This document shows positions 62,551 through 64,000 of a stretch of DNA of 64,000 nt, piece by piece. The first letter of the stretch is position 1; every line of letters starts with the position of its first letter. The notes beneath the pieces were generated by a model that had not been told where the DNA came from, ran no database searches, and saw nothing but the letters and a program-made list of their open reading frames with translations. The DNA comes from Qipengyuania flavescens (GTDB taxonomy: Bacteria > Pseudomonadota > Alphaproteobacteria > Sphingomonadales > Sphingomonadaceae), in contig NZ_JARULD010000005.1 in NCBI RefSeq assembly GCF_029688735.1, positions 124,001-188,000 of the forward strand. The letters are read 5' to 3'. The translations under genes were made by a program, and so were the position numbers.

Positions 62551-62640
62551 GGCAAACTCTCCGGCGGATAGGCAGCGGATAAAGAAAGGGCGGGGCGACC
62601 GTAGCCGCACCGCCCCTCTATCGCGTCTTGGCCTGCTGGA

Positions 62641-63414
62641 CTAGCGGGCCTCTGGCGCCGCAGCAGCCGCATCTTCCGGCAAGCCGCCCAGCTGGTAGAC
62701 GAGGTCGCTATAGGCGTTGAGATAGGCAAGGACGATGATCTGCCCGATTGCCGTATTCTCGTAGCTTCCGAAACCGCCAGCAGCTCCGCCGCCACCGCCG
62801 AACAGGCCGCCGCCGGCCGCCCAGCCGAGGTCCTTCTTGCGGAAATAGCCTTCGACCAGCGCTTCCTCGACCGTGGTGCGCGCGTTAACGATCGAGAGCG
62901 TAACATTCGCCTCGCCCTTCTTGACCCGAATGCCGCCGGCCAGCGCGCCTGCGGTGCGCCCGAACAGGCCGCCGACCACGCCGCCAAGGACGCCGCCGCC
63001 ACCGCCGGAGTTCGAATTGGCAGAAACGATGTCGGGCTGGAGGAAGTAATCGGCTGCCTTCACCTGGCCGCGGCCGAGGTTCGAGCCTTCCTGCAATTCG
63101 CCCTGGTCGGCCAGCGCCCGCTCCATCGCGCGGCTCTGCATGGACCGGCCGCGATTTACGAGCGTGAAGCATCCCGACCTTTGTACGAACACACGGATGA
63201 TCGCTTCGGGGCTGCCGAGATTGAACTCGCGCCACCATTGATTGTCGGGCTCGACGATCGCGACCGTGCCCAGGTTGCGCGTGCAACGCGGAATCTCCAT
63301 CGTGGCGCGATCCTGCGCCTTGCGCCCCGACGAGCGGCCCTGCGCATTGACCGGCTCGGCTGCCATGCTGAAGGACGCGACCACGGCCAGCGCCGCCACT
63401 GCGAACTTGTTCAT
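62641..63414 (-). CDS. CsgG/HfaB-like exported protein
   Basis: 257-aa secreted protein with signal peptide about 1-24 (FAVAALAVVASFSMAAEPVNA). CsgG-like landmarks: GTVAIVEPDNQWWREFNLGSPEAIIRVFVQRSGCFTLVNRGRS, AADYFLQPDI, and a repeated Gly-rich segment (GGGGGVLGGVVGGLFGR; LFGGGGGAAGGFGS) where CsgG-type porins have membrane strands. No lipobox cysteine is seen, unlike E. coli CsgG, and no curli or holdfast genes are near. Function: envelope-associated, possibly secretion; moderate certainty. Confidence 0.7.
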   Translation of the reverse strand: MNKFAVAALAVVASFSMAAEPVNAQGRSSGRKAQDRATMEIPRCTRNLGTVAIVEPDNQWWREFNLGSPEAIIRVFVQRSGCFTLVNRGRSMQSRAMERALADQGELQEGSNLGRGQVKAADYFLQPDIVSANSNSGGGGGVLGGVVGGLFGRTAGALAGGIRVKKGEANVTLSIVNARTTVEEALVEGYFRKKDLGWAAGGGLFGGGGGAAGGFGSYENTAIGQIIVLAYLNAYSDLVYQLGGLPEDAAAAAPEAR

Positions 63415-63636
63415 TGTAAGGTTTCCCCATTCCAACTTTACGGCAGCCGGCTCTTGCCGCGACCACCGATCCATTGCGCCCCTGATGCTCGAGATACGCC
63501 AGACTTCTGCAGAAGGCTTGTATAGCAACGCCAAATCCCGATTATTCCTCGGTCGGCCGACTTCGGTGCGTTGCGGCCCGGCGGCGGGTTGGATAGGGGA
63601 AGGGCCGACAACTCGTTTTACAGGTATTCTCGCTCG

Positions 63637-64000
63637 ATGACGTCCGCCCCCCACCGTATTGTTTTCGCCAATGAAAAGGGCGGTACGGGTAAGTCGACGA
63701 CCGCCGTCCATGTCGCCGTCGCTCTGGCGTTTCGCGGCGCCCGCGTGGTCGCTTTCGACCTCGACCACCGTCAGCGCACGATGTGCCGTTATTTCGAAAA
63801 CCGCGCCGATACGATGGCACGGCGGGGCATCGAGTTGCCTACCGCCGAATGTCACGTCGCCGAAGGGATGGACGAAAGCCAGTTCGAGGCTTTCGTCGGC
63901 GAGCATTCCGCGGGTGCCGACGTCGTCGTGATCGACACGCCCGGCCGCGACGATCCGCTGGCGCGCCATGCCGCGACCACGGCCGATACGCTCGTGACCC
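63637..64000 (+). CDS. mipZ: Division-plane positioning ATPase MipZ (5' part)
   Basis: ParA/MinD-family ATPase that in Caulobacter forms a polar gradient and inhibits FtsZ away from midcell. The deviant Walker A K14-G-G-T-G-K19-S-T (FANEKGGTGKSTT), the MipZ-typical AFDLDHRQRTMCRYFENRADTMARRGIELP and the Walker B region VVVIDTPGRDDPLARHAATTADTLVT are visible. The gene runs off the right edge after 121 codons; the frame is open to the end. No ribosome site is clear. Divergent from the CsgG-like gene across 222 bp. Confidence 0.92.
   Translation, partial: MTSAPHRIVFANEKGGTGKSTTAVHVAVALAFRGARVVAFDLDHRQRTMCRYFENRADTMARRGIELPTAECHVAEGMDESQFEAFVGEHSAGADVVVIDTPGRDDPLARHAATTADTLVT

Noticed and set aside
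63506..63517. Palindrome CTTCTGCAGAAG between the CsgG-like gene and mipZ
   Set aside because: Only 12 bp and isolated; chance cannot be excluded and no regulator is suggested.

Overview
The window is GC-rich chromosomal DNA from an alphaproteobacterium, most likely a sphingomonad of the Erythrobacteraceae type (Erythrobacter, Qipengyuania, Altererythrobacter). This rests on gene content (TrcR/DUF1013, SciP/DUF1153, MipZ, an MFSK-type bactofilin, a BamF/DUF3035 lipoprotein, petABC) and on a sphingomonad-like palindromic repeat inside ileS. Species cannot be fixed by reading alone. Genes are tightly packed, with many ATGA/GTGA overlaps and many GTG or TTG starts. There is no transposase, integrase, phage gene, CRISPR array, toxin or recognisable defence cassette. 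No intergenic gap exceeds 300 bp.

Layout. 1-3.8 kb: GT4 glycosyltransferase, cell-cycle regulator TrcR, acyl-CoA ligase. 3.9-5.5 kb (-): bactofilin overlapping an M23 peptidase. 5.7-11.8 kb (+): nadD-rsfS-rlmH-envC-like-ctpA-dsbB-coq7 and a periplasmic unknown. 11.8-14.6 kb (-): J-domain protein, YihY, fabI. 14.8-17.2 kb (+): pdxH, CDF transporter, PhzF isomerase. 17.2-21.9 kb: serine hydrolase, small membrane protein, fcl-gmd, mnmA. 22-29.2 kb (+): small unknown plus sciP, GlsB-like protein, RND efflux pair, DUF445. 29.2-33.3 kb (-): TonB-C-domain protein, etfBA, sucC. 33.4-36.5 kb: inositol-phosphatase family, OmpA lipoprotein, CNNM/CorC protein. 36.5-45.6 kb: tRNA-Thr(GGT), then gpmA-purE-purK-folA-ribF-GDPD-ileS-lspA-bamF. 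45.8-51.1 kb: dienoyl-CoA-reductase-like SDR, two PH-domain membrane proteins, GNAT, threonine aldolase, EamA exporter. 51.2-58.9 kb: SDR, pepN, pgeF, petABC, apt. 59-64 kb: CPA1 antiporter, OmpA lipoprotein, tRNA-Gly(TCC), panC, CsgG-like protein and the 5' part of mipZ.

Functionally this is core metabolism (folate, purine, flavin, pantothenate, NAD, pyridoxal), respiration (cytochrome bc1, ETF, ubiquinone synthesis), envelope maintenance (bactofilin/LytM, EnvC-like, LspA, BamF, OmpA lipoproteins) and three alphaproteobacterial cell-cycle factors (TrcR, SciP, MipZ).

I do not see a convincing undescribed multi-gene system. The most interesting signals are structural DNA or RNA elements: an in-frame palindromic repeat inside ileS, a perfect 32-bp inverted repeat between convergent genes, a perfect 14-bp hairpin that buries a ribosome binding site after etfA, a dispersed intergenic repeat with a covarying hairpin, a palindromic operator candidate before etfB, and an RND permease with an extra two-helix insert.
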